Source: Klebsormidium nitens (Eukaryota > Streptophyta > Klebsormidiophyceae > Klebsormidiales > Klebsormidiaceae). From it: a DNA stretch of 64,000 nucleotides. Shown one piece after another: positions 1 to 11,427 of this stretch. Position numbers and translations under genes: made by a program. Numbering within the stretch: the stretch's first letter is position 1; every line of letters starts with the position of its first letter. The stretch spans positions 62,001 to 126,000 of the forward strand of contig DF237151.1 of assembly GCA_000708835.1 (NCBI GenBank), written 5' to 3'. The notes beneath the pieces are model-generated. The model was given only the letters and a program-made list of their open reading frames with translations, searched no databases and was not told the origin of the DNA.

Positions 1-3000
1 CAGCCCGCTGAAGAAGACGGCGAGCAAGGGCAACGTCAGCAGCGCGATGACGCCCTTGACGGTGCGCCCGCCGCTGACGAACGCGTCGTAGTAGATCTGC
101 GCGCCCGCGCTGAAGCCGCCGGTCGCGTTGCCAAGATCCAGAACGGAAGCCGGGTCCTGCGAGAGAGATATCGTGTTAGGTTAAGGGTTATGGCAACTTG
201 ACCCAACCAGGAAAAAATGTTTGTGGTAAAAGTTTCAATCGGGTTGGGACTGCGCGCCCGCGCTGAAGCCGCCGGTCGCATTGCCGAGATCCAATACGGA
301 AGCGGGATCCTGTGAAAATAAATTCCGTGTTAAATTACCGGTTAGGGAATGTTGACCCAACCCAGAAAAAAACGTTTGTGGCAAAACTTTTCATTGGGGT
401 GGGACTGCGCGCCCGCGCTAAAGCAGCCGGTCGCGTTGCCGGGTTCCAGAGCGGAAGCCGGGTCCTACAACAGGGTTTTCTCAAGGTTTTGTTAGTTCCT
501 ATAAAAGTGTGATTAGGCCGGTTTCAGACAGATTTAGTTAGTGCTAGTTTGAACGACGTAAAGTCAGACTAGAGTTTGAGAGGCTTTCAAAATGATTTAA
601 GCAATTTCTTACAGTACGGCGTACTATCTCATGCTGAAGCTGCCGGTCGCTTTACTGAAGTACAATCAGGAGAAAGGACTCTCAGAAGGAGGATTTGAAG
701 CTTTACGAAGGACGTGGACAGTGACGAAGCGGCCGTATTGGAGAAGCTATTGCGCGCGCAAGTGGAAGGGGCTGCTTGCTTTGCTGACACTCAAAACAGA
801 ACTGGATCTTCTCGAAGATGGATGTGGGCTTCCAGTCCTCTTGGGCCTTTCAAGAAGAAGATCGAGAACGCGTCTTTGTGATTCAAAATGAAGGGCTTTT
901 CAAGCTCCCGGCTAGGACGTCAATATCGTTTGCCGAGGTCAACATCGACGCAGGGTCCGAGGACAAAGGGGCCAGGAAAGACTTCAAAGCGCGCGAGTAG
1001 TTAACCGCTTGCGCGCTTGCGCCGGCAATTGACCACAGTCCACTTTGCAAGCGGCACAGAATGCATGATTGCACGGCGTTGCCGAAAAGGAGCTCGACCC
1101 GTTTCCTTTGTAGATTCGAGAAGTTTTGGAAGGACTTCTTCTTTGCAAGTAGACAATCTAAGACAACATCGAGACTATAATTATCATATCGAGACTATAA
1201 TTATCATTTGTGAAAATTACTATTGTAACAATCGTAATTAAGCTGCTGAAAGAAGCAGCGGGGCAAACTTGAGGTCTCACCTGGATGCAGAAAGTGAGGA
1301 CCAGGATGTATATAAAGCCGGCGATGGAAGCGGTGAAGACGGCGGTGACGATGCTCACAGGAGCCGTCCAATCGGAGCGCTCCGTCTCCTCCGTTAAGTG
1401 CGTGGCAGCCTGTGATCAGAGGAGTCAAAAACTCTGTCTTCTAGTTTCCGAATTTGCTTTTCGGCGGTGGAAAGTATAGGTTGTGATCAAAGATTAGCAA
1501 TCTCTCGACCAGATCACTGGAAGCGCTTTTATTGCCAGCGTCCGAGCGTCTGAAGTTTCGTTCTGCGATCGGCAAGCCTAGTGAGTCCGACTCCCAGATG
1601 TCTCGGTCTGATGTATAAAGCTCAACCATTCAGAACCGCCCGGCCGAAGTGGTCGATAAATAAAGCTGCATGCTTCAGATGTTAATGTTACAGATGCCAA
1701 ATAACGGGTCGCATGCGCAGAAATGTTGATTACAGAAGCAAAGCTCGACGAATGTGTGACCACGGCCGGGCAACATTTGAGTTTAACACGCCCATTTTAA
1801 GGGGCATGATCGTCCATTCACGTCATTCACACCGGCCACTCACGTCGTAAGCGCAGAGTGTGAACTGGCTCATGAGCATCCCCAGGATGAAGACGTAGAA
1901 CTTGTTGTGGACGCCGGTCCCGGTCGCTGGCTCGTAGTGCGTGAACACGAACTTGGCGGACTGCTTCTCCTCTGCAGATAAGGTGTACATATGGGCGTGA
2001 GAAACGGTTTGAAATATGCCTCACTATTCAGGCATTTGACTTTACGATGGTAGATCTGCTAGATGGCGCGTGCTGTGTAGATCAAAACAAAGATTGGGCG
2101 ACTCTCGTTTTCGCTGGAAGAGGGTTGTACCTCTCCAGAGAAAGGTTGACTATGCTCAGACTTGGAAAAAGATGAAAAGTTGTGAATGACCGCGTCAAAC
2201 GCTCGACAGAATGTAATTGGAGAGGTGAACGTCGTCGTCGCCCTCTTAAGGCTGCCGTTGCGAGGAAGAGAGGCGGAGTTTCTGCAATGAAGAATTGCAC
2301 TTCTAGATGTTTTGAATACTCGCCAAGACTCGGAGAAGCTCGGGCGGCAAAGAAAATCTTCACTCAGTACGAGAAATGCAAAGAGCGTCACGAAAATCGG
2401 GAAGCGTAATGCTCTCACCCGAGACCCAGAGGAGCGTTACGCAGACGACGACCAGGCCGATCATCTCAATGTAGAGCGCCGACTTCTCGATGGCTGCCAG
2501 GACCTTCACGTGGAGCGAGTTGCAGATGGCCTGCGGAAACAATCGACTGTGACGTCAGCAGAAAGGATGACGTGTGCAAATAAAAAAGCTTCGAGTAGAG
2601 GAAGGCGCCATCAGCAGACGAGCGCGACATGAGCAGCCTGAGGTGGCAGTCGGCCAGGGGAGGGACCATCAAGAAACGTCAGCTGACGTCACGTGAGGGA
2701 ACAGTAATCCCAAGGCGTAGCCTGTATAAAAATCTGATCAAGGAACCCCAGGGAGGACAACAAGTCTCCTGCTGAATGAGCTGACCTAGGAATTTTTTTC
2801 ATCATCAACTCGGACTGAAGCCGACGGCGCAAGATGTTTGGCACTGCTTCTACCGAGCTGATATGGTCAGCCTACGGAAAGATTCCTCACAGACGATTGC
2901 GTCATCGAATCAGAAGCAAGCTTGAAACGGAATAAAGAAAAGAAGAAGCGATCATCTCCATTACCTGAATGACAGTCAGCCCAATCAGGAACGATAGGGT

Positions 3001-5085
3001 GACCTCCTTCGAAGCGATGTATCCCCCGTCCAAAGCAGTCCCCGTGTTAATAACCACCATTGCGGCGATCAAGTTGGCGCCAATGTTGTTGATTGTTGCC
3101 ACGCCGCAGACTGAACCGGTGTACAGAAACCAACCAGTGATCCAGGAGAGGAAGGGACCCCACTCAGGGCCGCCCAGACTGAACGCCCAGTAGTATAGCC
3201 CGCCCGCCGTCTGCATACGAGATGAGGAAGATTTTGATTTGGTACAGAAGACGTCGACCAGCAAGGACACTGAGGGAGCGAGTACTGAAGTTGTGAGCGC
3301 CTAGATAGCGCAATCAACGAGAAATTCCTAAATCTTGAGCTCAGCCATTTTGATGAGAGTTGCCGGACCTGCACACCTACTCAGCGCAAAAAAAAATTCT
3401 TTTACTGCGGAGTTCTCAGGGGTTTTCAAGATGGTAGGATCCGATTCTTATCGGGGTGGAAGAAGGGACGGAGCTCAGCAACGTAGTTGAGCAACGGCAG
3501 CTTCTCGTGGATCTGGAAAAGATTGGTCAAACGGGAAGTTTCGGAATGTGAAATGGATTGGTCTCGCTTACGGGCAGGCTAGAGCAGAGTTCCGCCATGG
3601 AAGACGCGACGAACATGGAGAAGAAGCTGACGACGACCCAGCCCCAAACAACACCAACTGGGCCTCCGTATGTGAACCCGATGGAGTAGAGGCCGGTAAT
3701 GCCCATCAAAACGCCGATGATGGTGTAACTCACAGCGAAGTTGACGGCCAGGCTCTGGAGGAAGAGGGTTTGGAGAACTGGGTCAGTGTTAGTCGTTTCA
3801 GCTTCTTGTGAGGTAGTCAAGGTCTGGGTTAGTGTTCACCGCTCTTAGGTGATTGAGCAGAATGCTGATGATCGTTAAAATGCTCACGGCGAAGTTGACG
3901 GCCAGGCTCTGGAGAAAAAGTGGTGAAGCGAACTGGGTTAGCGGTTGGAATGAGCCTCCCAGTCCTGTGCGTGTAAGCTTCCCAGTAAGGGTTTGGCGGT
4001 TCGGTTAAAGCTGAGAGGAGCTGGGTCCAGAGCGATTCATTGAGTTGGTGAAGGGTTCGGCTGCGAGGATAACCCACACGCAGAACCGAGGACCAGTGGG
4101 CTTGTAATTCTGCAACCAGGTTAAAGCCTATCAAATAGGGGTTGAAGAGATACAGAGAAGGGGGATCAGGAAGTGGGGGAGGTCTACAGATTCAGAAGGA
4201 TGCGGAAGAATCAGAAAGTTTTGAATCTGGAAGCAGAAACGATTCGGAGGCACTCATGATTGCAGACATAAGTGACTTATTCCACTTGGATGATACCACT
4301 CTCGATCAGAGACGGAAGTGCAGCCTTCACTTCGGGCTGCGATTCCAGCGTGTGTCACACAATCGCATATTTTTGGAGCTCAGAAGGTGGAAAAGCTCGA
4401 CGAACAACTCACCAGAACCCGAACGAGCTCCTGTTTGTACCTGCAGGACAGAATAGACCCAAGAGTCAGCTCTCATGAGCTTTTCCTCAAGCCGCAGGGA
4501 CTTGTAAGCAGAGAAGCATCTGTTGCTGACATTTTAGACATTCTTCAACTCGTGATTGAACCAATGGCAGCTGGATGGCTTGAACTTGAAAGTAGTTCCC
4601 GATAACCAAGCTCTCATGTGCCTCCCCCAAAAGCTGAAGCAGCCAGCAAGCAGGCGGAACTGAAGTTAACCAGATGATATGATCTTTTTAATAATCCCCA
4701 ACAGATGTTCATACATCAGCTGGCCTGAAGCTAGTCAATTGATGCAGATCACTGATGTCAATATTTTCTCTGCAGATACTGTAAAATGCACATGGAGCCA
4801 AGAATAAATCCCCACATCTCCTCACAATCCAACCTAGAGCCCTTCATTGCATTCTTGCCCCTACCCAGAGTATGTAGAACCTAATTCTGCACCCACAAAG
4901 TCGTCCTCTCGCTTTCCAGCATTTGTGAAGAAAGGTTGACACACAAATACAGGTTTCAGTGCTCACCCCAGCTCGTGCAGCCGTTTCTCTCCGGAGTCCA
5001 TGGCCTTGGGCTTGCCGATGGTATCAAAGGACCCGCCCGGCGCTCCCGCGTGCACTGCAGCCGCCTTCATCTTTGTAGGGAACAT
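1..5085 (-). CDS. BAT1-like amino-acid/GABA permease, 8 exons, 3'-truncated by window
   Basis: This is a membrane transporter of the APC superfamily (ACT/BAT1 subfamily), expected to move amino acids or GABA across a cell or organelle membrane. Exons on the minus strand are 4967-5070, 4413-4440, 3572-3754, 2965-3210, 2419-2530, 1844-1971, 1281-1409 and 1-156. All seven introns are GT-AG and every phase joins cleanly. The first 362 codons are visible, against about 500 in the family, so the C-terminus lies beyond coordinate 1. Family landmarks in order are SGEKRLHELG, a 28-nt micro-exon coding YKQELVRVL, SLAVNFAVSYTIIGV, FTYGGP, MAELCSSLP, AGGLYYWAF, KFVFTHYEP, LGMLMSQFTLCAYD and HLTEETERSD. 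The start is uncertain: ATG at 5070 or an in-frame ATG at 5085. The exon structure is seen directly, the family assignment is established knowledge, and the substrate is inferred. Confidence 0.93.
97..480 (-). repeat. Two degenerate copies of the permease exon 8 start inside intron 7
   Basis: The first ~60 bp of exon 8 (reading DPASVLDLGNATGGFSAGAQ) and its upstream intron end recur in tandem. The real exon is at 97-156, with copies at about 250-312 and 405-470, a period of 153-155 bp. Each copy keeps an AG acceptor and an open frame; the third codes DPASALEPGNATGCFSAGAQ. Both copies then run into intron-like sequence shared by the units, with no donor site directly after the homology. They look like tandem-duplication relics that leave decoy acceptors, not functional exons. 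Confidence 0.8.
1168..1207. repeat. Perfect 20-bp direct repeat, two copies, in permease intron 7
   Basis: Two identical adjacent 20-nt units (1168-1187 and 1188-1207) with an AT-rich core, ATAATTAT, lie about 75-110 bp upstream (in transcript sense, downstream) of the exon 7 donor. No function is evident. Confidence 0.85.
3751..4058 (-). repeat. ~154-bp tandem duplication carrying a ghost of the permease exon 3 start
   Basis: The exon 3 start (3754 downward, SLAVNFAV) and the preceding intron end are duplicated upstream, with the ghost exon start near 3908, an offset of 154 bp. The copy keeps a pyrimidine-rich CTCCAG acceptor and about 26 nt of exon sequence, then a possible donor GTGAGC. 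The rest of the unit has diverged but still aligns. If the ghost acceptor were used, it would replace the exon with a frame not matching the family. Confidence 0.75.
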
Positions 5086-7820
5086 GACGGCAAGGAGTTC
5101 TTCTGGGAGTGCTGCCGTTGTTAGTTCTCGTTACTGAAGTGAAGTTGCAACAAGAACGCCCAGCTAGAAGGGTTTGACCTCCAAGTTTTTTCGAGGTTGG
5201 AATACGGAGAGCTTAGGAGAGACTTGTGGCTGAGGGGCCAACGAAAAACGTCTGGTGCTGCGGACATCAATGGATGGCGCTTGTCTTTAATTGAATTATC
5301 GAAGCCAACTCCGAAGGAATGACTGCAAGACAATCACGCAGTATGACCACGCAATATGAACACCCAGTGACCCTATTCAGTAGTGCTCATGAATAGTCAA
5401 ACAAGTTTATTGACCACGTTGCAGATGCATTCCTGTAAGTCTTGCTACAGAGTTGCGGGTTTGTTGACAGCCTGTTGACCTGAGTCATGGAGGTTAAATG
5501 AGTGAGAGGGATGCAAATTATCTTCACAGGTACTGCTCTTTCAGAGGTTGTCAGCTAGCAGCTGCAGCTCATGACAGCTCCTGAGGTGAATCGAAGACTT
5601 GCTTTCCAAGTACAGCATCCTCACTTGAACTCCACAGTAAAACTGAAATAGTACAGCTGAAGTTTTCGCCTCCAATACTACCTATTTAGCTTTCACTTGC
5701 AACCCAATACCAGCAGTCTCCGAGATAAACCATAATCAGGTCAATCGACTTGCGACCCGACCTGCAGGCACCCCTCATGAACGCTCACAAGAAAGTAGAT
5801 ATCAGTACCAGCACTGGATTATTATATGAGCACACGCTTCAACTCGAGGAGTGCTGTAAAGTTTCGGGTGTGGACATCTGCAAACACGCTACCGTGGCCA
5901 GCTCAGTTGGTGATCCGCTGCCGAGCCTGCTCGTCGACTACCTATATGCACTGCAAGTCTGCAATACACAGTGGCCGGCATGGAAAATGCCGCCCTGCGG
6001 CCGCCGTTGACTTTCGCATCCGACTCGGCGGACGTCGCCGCGTCGGTCACTCCGGAGTCCATACGGTCCGTACCCCTGTGAAATTGAAGTTTTCGACAGA
6101 GCCTCGTCGCCGTTCGTTGGGAACCTAGAACGCCATCAACGGTTGTCATCGTTTGTCCTCTGTCAAATAGTGGGATGGGAGGCTTTCCACCGGGTGTACT
6201 TCCGGGAACCCCCTCGGGCAACTGTTTGCATGATGAGCCTCCCGGTGGGGCTTTTCCGGGGCAGCTCCCAAATGGCTACGAAACGTCGGGTGAATACGGC
6301 TGGATACTTCAAGGTTAGGCTTTGTTAGGCCCGGTTAGAATCTCTTTAGCTAAACCTTACCGTCCTATAGCAAGCATCTAGGCCGTTCAACCGTTCAAAG
6401 AAGACGACAATCAAGGGCTTGTGATGGGTGCAATTGGTTGACAACTTTCACTTCCCGAGTGGTAAACCGGGAGTCACTGTGGGCACAAACACCAGGATAG
6501 GCTACCCCGGAGGACTAGCCGATACGCCCGGTTGCACAGAACACGGTCGCCGACTCGCCCGGTACAGCTGGACGAGACTCGGACGAGACTGCGCGTATAG
6601 GTAGCTGCCAGAAGGTGAATTTCCAAATTTGAAAAGGTGCATGGGGGTTGCATGAAAGTTTTCCGGGGCGGCTGAATGATCGAGTGACTCTAAACTTCTC
6701 ACGGCTGCCTTCTGAGGCCCGCAGGCCGTCGGCGTTGGCTAGACAGTACCGTCCCAGGACGGTCGGGATATCGGAATCGCCAATTGCCGCCGAGCTGGGG
6801 TCCACCTGGATTATGTATAAATAGCACTTCATCTATGAATCTATCTACAGGACTGAGGGCCCTTAGGGGCGGCGTACACTGGGCATGCACAGCAATATGT
6901 TGTATCCCAGTTGCATGCACTTCACCGATTTGAGCGCTGGCACTTTGATCGGGCCCCTTGGATCTTTGGCTGAGAGCTTTCATCTTAAATTTGATAGCTT
7001 ATGATCTTACGGTTCGACGATATCGATTCTTGTATTGATCAATTATTGAATTATAGTGTGAGTTTATAATCATTTAAAATTCAGTCGACCGGCGGCTTAG
7101 TGAGCTCCGGGAATATATGATTCTGATCTTCATGGATGGTAGTTTTGCATGTCGACGACTCCCGCCTTTGTCAACCCGCACATCCTGACTGTTCTGACAT
7201 CCGGCAAAGTGACTGAGCAACTCGGTCATCGATTACTGGCAACCGTTTATTCATGACGAATGAACGAGCGGTTGCTATCGCTGCAAGCACAGTATGCTGA
7301 TTATCTGCTAATGATAAAATATTGCACGATTCCCCGCCGGCGTGGACGCTATTGGACACCAGGAGCTGCGCCGCCCACCTCACCATCGCATCCATATCAG
7401 TGTGCACCATGTTACTGAAGCGGCGCCCGTGCGCTCACGGTCACATATTGTAATAGGAAGTACCTTATCACAGAAGATTATGCCGCCTGTACATATGTAC
7501 ACGCATCTTCCACAACTTCTACTGCTAGATGAAAGGGTCGTAAATCTATCTGTTGATATTGCCCACCATATACAAGAGCGTACGTTCACCGTTTGAAGTC
7601 GCCGTTGCTTGTCTTTGAAACTCGTTTTTGGGTCCGAGCAGATTCAAAGACAAGATCTTGCTCTACAGAAATACCATTAAAGATCGTCATCATAGACGTA
7701 GTCCTCACTATCTCTCCTTTGACTGCCAGTATTCAACTTCGTCAACCAGCAAACTATACACACTAGTCATGTTACGTGCCAGCCCATGACAGAATCTGTG
7801 ATTTTTTTCTGGCTCTACTT
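5086..7820. other. Intergenic region, no supported gene
   Basis: This stretch separates the 5' end of the permease from the first cysteine-rich gene. It presumably holds the permease promoter, but no TATA box at a convincing distance was recognised. An 80-codon minus-strand open frame at 7171-7410 has no family resemblance, and no consistent splice sites support it as a gene. No repeat comparable with those elsewhere was noticed. Confidence 0.5.
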
Positions 7821-8629
7821 CTATTCGTAATTATGCATGCACACTGCGTATGCCTGGTTAATGCACTCATTGGCCGGTACGCTCGGGGGGCAAACCGGAG
7901 TCGTGTTACAGACGCACTCCCACTGGTTAAAATCACCGGTCTCTACTCCCGGGCCGGCACGGATGACGTTGTTGGGACCGGGGCAGGAGCAGCCCCCCCC
8001 GGTCAGGGTCATATAACTGGCGCAACTCGCAATGTAGAGAGTCGTTCCAGGGTAGGGGCCATCCGACCACTTGTTGGCGCTGTATGTCGTCGTGTGTATC
8101 CGAAAGGGAGCTGCTTTGGGTGCGCTGGCTGAGCGAGAGAAAGGAGCAAACTTAGCGAAAGAGGAACGCGCTCAACACCTATTTGAAATGCTTCGAATGC
8201 TTGACATAAGTTCGAACTTTGAGCGTTCCTGTTCTGGAGAACTTGACTCCCACGAAGAATGGCTAAATCACCTGAGGAGAATGGCAGTGGTTCAGCAAAA
8301 CCTCGGGAGTCTCTGCAGAATGATTACCACGTTCGCGACTCTCTCCTGTACCCAAGCTCTCTCCTACGTATGTTTCCTAATCAACAAAGAACACTGTTGC
8401 TCGAGGGTTGCCTCCTACATTGATGGGCCATCTTAAATCTTACAAAGAAGACGTACTGCTTACTACTGGTAGGGGTGGGAGTCGAAGTGCTAGATAGCCC
8501 CCCGGTGGGTAAGGAAACAGTCGAACCGGCCTGTCTGCTGACGTGGCCGCCAGGCACGGGGCGGCACTCCGAGGCGTATGGAAACGCAGCCAGCAAGACG
8601 ACCCAAGAGAGCAGTACCACCCTGCTCAT
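7821..8629 (-). CDS. Small secreted 8-cysteine protein, paralog 1 (two exons)
   Basis: Exon 1 is 8464-8629 and exon 2 is 7821-8128, joined by a phase-1 GT-AG intron into about 157 residues. Residues 1-23 form a signal peptide (LLSWVVLLAAFP core, then a conserved ECR). A Ser/Thr/Pro-rich linker follows, then a C-terminal domain with eight cysteines spaced C-x10-CxC-x22-CxC-x5-C-x8-C-x7-C, exactly as in the paralogs at 11.4 and 16.6 kb. Landmarks are YPGTTLYIASC, MTLTGGGCSCPG, QWECVC and AYAVC. The protein should be exported and disulfide-bonded; its function is unknown. The core (TGG...C, W.C, AYAVC) weakly recalls short repeat domains in bacterial surface proteins, which is only an impression. 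This copy is the most diverged of the three, with linker and intron distinct from the others. Confidence 0.8.
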
Positions 8630-8639
8630 ATCTGCGACG

Positions 8640-9980
8640 CAAGAATCACACGAAATTACAAGCAGCGAGAGTCCTTTCTGAAACGCCCTTTCAGCTTACT
8701 GTGTGACTACTGAGGTCATCTCAAACTTCAGCAAGTTAGCTACTAGTGAATCTGCAAAACATTGACGGTTCAGGTGCACAAAGGTTCATAAATCTGTTCG
8801 GACTGGCAGTCTCCTGCCTTTGTAAGAAAAGACGTGTTGTCTCCACGAATCTCTACACGTGCTCAGATCTCTCGAGAAGAACCGGCCCAAGAGAAGAAAC
8901 TTCGATTTCACACAGAATGACTGTTCAACTTCGACGTCCTGAGCACCTGTTCAATCAGACGGCGTGCACTTGCTGAAATCGAGGATTTCATGGGCAGCTC
9001 AAGAGCCATCACGTCGCGCATCGCTCGAATCCGATGTTTCCCATGAGCTTGACAAGGCACTCTTATCCAGTGTTCAATCAGTAGCAAGAACGGCAGTCCC
9101 TGATAATACCCACTTGGTTAAGCAAGGACAGCGATTCTGACACAGCCCGTAGCAAATTACAAAGGAAGGCTGCCCTTTGTCTGACAAGTTGGAAGCCATA
9201 TCCATTCTGGCACACGTCTCTTCCTAGTGCCACTGTGCGGCCGCGAATCAGAGGTCTCCAAGAAAATCTGTATAACACCACCTTTGGCAAGGAGTGCCGG
9301 GCCATCCCACCTCCCCAATAAGCGTTTTGCTATGCAGATTGCTACACGGCGCCATTCTCGACCAAGAACGAAAATGGACTCTAGCTTTCATTGGACCTTC
9401 CCTTTTTACCCACCTGGAGAAGCGCCGCAACGTTTGCAGGATGCCATGGCTCCCGAAGTAGTTCCCGGCGCGCAAGAAACTGTGGGCAACTTAGATTCAA
9501 AGCTTTTTCGGACTGCAAGTCGGATCTTCTATGAGGAGGACTCGAACAGAAAGCTGACACAGTGCTGGCTGGCGGATACGCGAAGAGTTTTCTGGACTGG
9601 AAAAAGCTGCAAAGACAGCGGAAACTCGAGTACTATAACGGGCGGCGGTTGTAGGTTCCCCTTCAAACTAATTCTCACTACGTCCTCAAGCTGATTCTGG
9701 CTTCAAGATGCGTTTTCGCGCAGCGGATTTTGCCTAGCTCAGGCAGCTCTTGTCAAGAGGTTGCCGCTTCACTTCAAGTATACCAGCTGGGCGCCACAGC
9801 TTTTCTTTCAGGCTGTTTCTCTCCTGAAGCAGCTGCCTCACGTGTGAGGGTTACTGATGACGGCTTGGAGACCGTTCAATGGCGCCGCACTGCAAGTCCG
9901 CGCAAGTCAAAAGTCGTCTGAGAGTCAGCCCTCGAAACTCATTTAGTGCTGATCGAGGTTGACAGGGACGAGGTTATAAA
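8640..9980. repeat. 5' flank of paralog 1, shared with the flanks of paralogs 2 and 3
   Basis: Homology between the three cysteine-rich loci continues well upstream of the start codons. A segment around 9390-9450, containing AACGTTTGCAGGATGCC, recurs about 790-870 bp upstream of each ATG: near 9430 here, near 13590 for paralog 2, and near 15760 inverted for paralog 3. A second shared stretch lies at 9645-9710 and 13825-13910, and a further one at 9870-9910 and 14110-14160. A 155-codon open frame at 9227-9694 covers part of this flank, but the paralogous flanks do not keep that frame, so I do not call it a gene. The element could be a promoter module or an untranslated first exon. Confidence 0.6.
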
Positions 9981-11427
9981 GCCGGGCGCCAGGGCAGGCG
10001 CCGTTTGTACTTCAATGAACTGAGGTCGCCGGCCAGAAGGGGCCGAGAGCTGACGTCACTGACTTCACCTACGGTGCGATGCAGCTCCGTCGCGCATTTA
10101 CTGCTGGACTTCGCCGGGCGTGGGGGTCGACGTCGGACGACCTTTATACTGACAGCTGCAAATCACCCAGCGTTATGACGTAACCGGGAATGTCAGAACA
10201 TTTGGCTGCTTCATTTACTAGGACGTAGTGAGACTCAGCTGAGGAAACTCGGCCAGACTGAAAACCAACCTGGTAATCAGGTCGACGTCTTCATCTCTGA
10301 CGTATCATGAATTGAGAGCCATTCTAAAGCGAGCAATTCCGCACTTCATCCGATCAGCACTGTGTGCCTACGCCCTTTTTGATCGAGGTCAACGTCCACC
10401 ACGAGACGCATGTCTTTCTGCTGAAACGTCGACACTACCGGCCGGCCATTCTATTTGCAACCAATCGAAGAACTGCATGGTAGACGTCAGCGGTGCGCTG
10501 GAGGCTGCCATGAAGCGTTGGCCGATTGGTTGAGCTCGTCGAAGCAGAACGACCAGAACGATTAAGAGTACGCCAGGAGACTGGAGGCGCGAGCATGATC
10601 GGATATGCGAACAGGTGGTCGCAGTGGGCACATCTCTTAAACGACGTACGTGAATATGTTATGGACGATTCTTTTCTTAAACAGCATATAGACTGTGAGC
10701 TCGTAATCACGCTGGCAAGGCCGGTTTTAAGTGTGGCGTCAGAATCTTAAGATCGACGCCGTTGAAGCTCTTTAAGCGAGCACAACCATGACGCCCCCTT
10801 TGATTTGATCGTGAGTGCGGTTTCTGTGCGAGCGGAAAGACAAGGTTGACCGTCGCTCTCTAAAGACCCGTTCGCTTTATGAGGTGCTTGCCAGCAGTGT
10901 TCGGACACTAAGGTCCGAGTCGTCGAATATAGTTGATCGAAAAAGGATAGCTTCGATCAGGGGTCATTAGCGGATGCAGTAATAGCTTCTCGCAGCGGAG
11001 AATGCTGTGCTTTCGACCGAATTACTTGCCGAATTCCATCACATATTGCATTCATACTGACAGACGTCCTTTACAGCATCATACTTCTGCAAGAATCATT
11101 GTTCGCCGACCAGAGTAGATGAAAAGCGGTTGCGCCTTGGAGTAGTGGCTTCAACCGTCTTGAAGGGGGCCAAATAAAGTCAACATCAATAGCAATGCAT
11201 ACATGATCTTTCTCACAACCCGCTGCACTGGTCAAAGCTGCGTGAGGTACATCGAGCACACAGATGTAGGGACCAGACAGACGTCGCAGCTACTTGGCAT
11301 GCATGGTCCGCCTCTGTTCTGCTTGTGCTGCCAGGTTTAAACGTTAATCAGCAGCTAGGCACAGTACGGCTGACTAGACAACGGTACGTCGACCCCCCTA
11401 GCTAGCTGGCGGCTGGGCCCCCCTTTG
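9981..11427. other. Spacer between the paralog 1 and paralog 2 blocks
   Basis: I see no supported gene or strong repeat here. A TATA-like TTATAAAG near 9975 has a counterpart near 14178 (TATATAAG) at the same place in the paralog 2 block. It points to the right, away from the cysteine-rich genes. No transcript could be identified for it. Confidence 0.4.

Noticed and set aside
170-190. Telomere-like TTAGGG-type words
   Set aside because: Only a single loose match (GTTAGGTTAAGGGTT) within an intron, with no tandem array.
2059-2418. Overlapping 119- and 106-codon open frames across permease introns
   Set aside because: They lie across exon 5 and its flanking introns in wrong frames. The spliced permease model explains the conserved sequence here.
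3829-4134. Minus-strand 101-codon frame as the permease N-terminus
   Set aside because: It contains only the ghost of the exon 3 start. The true N-terminal exons are 4967-5070 and 4413-4440, which restore the family sequence and phase.
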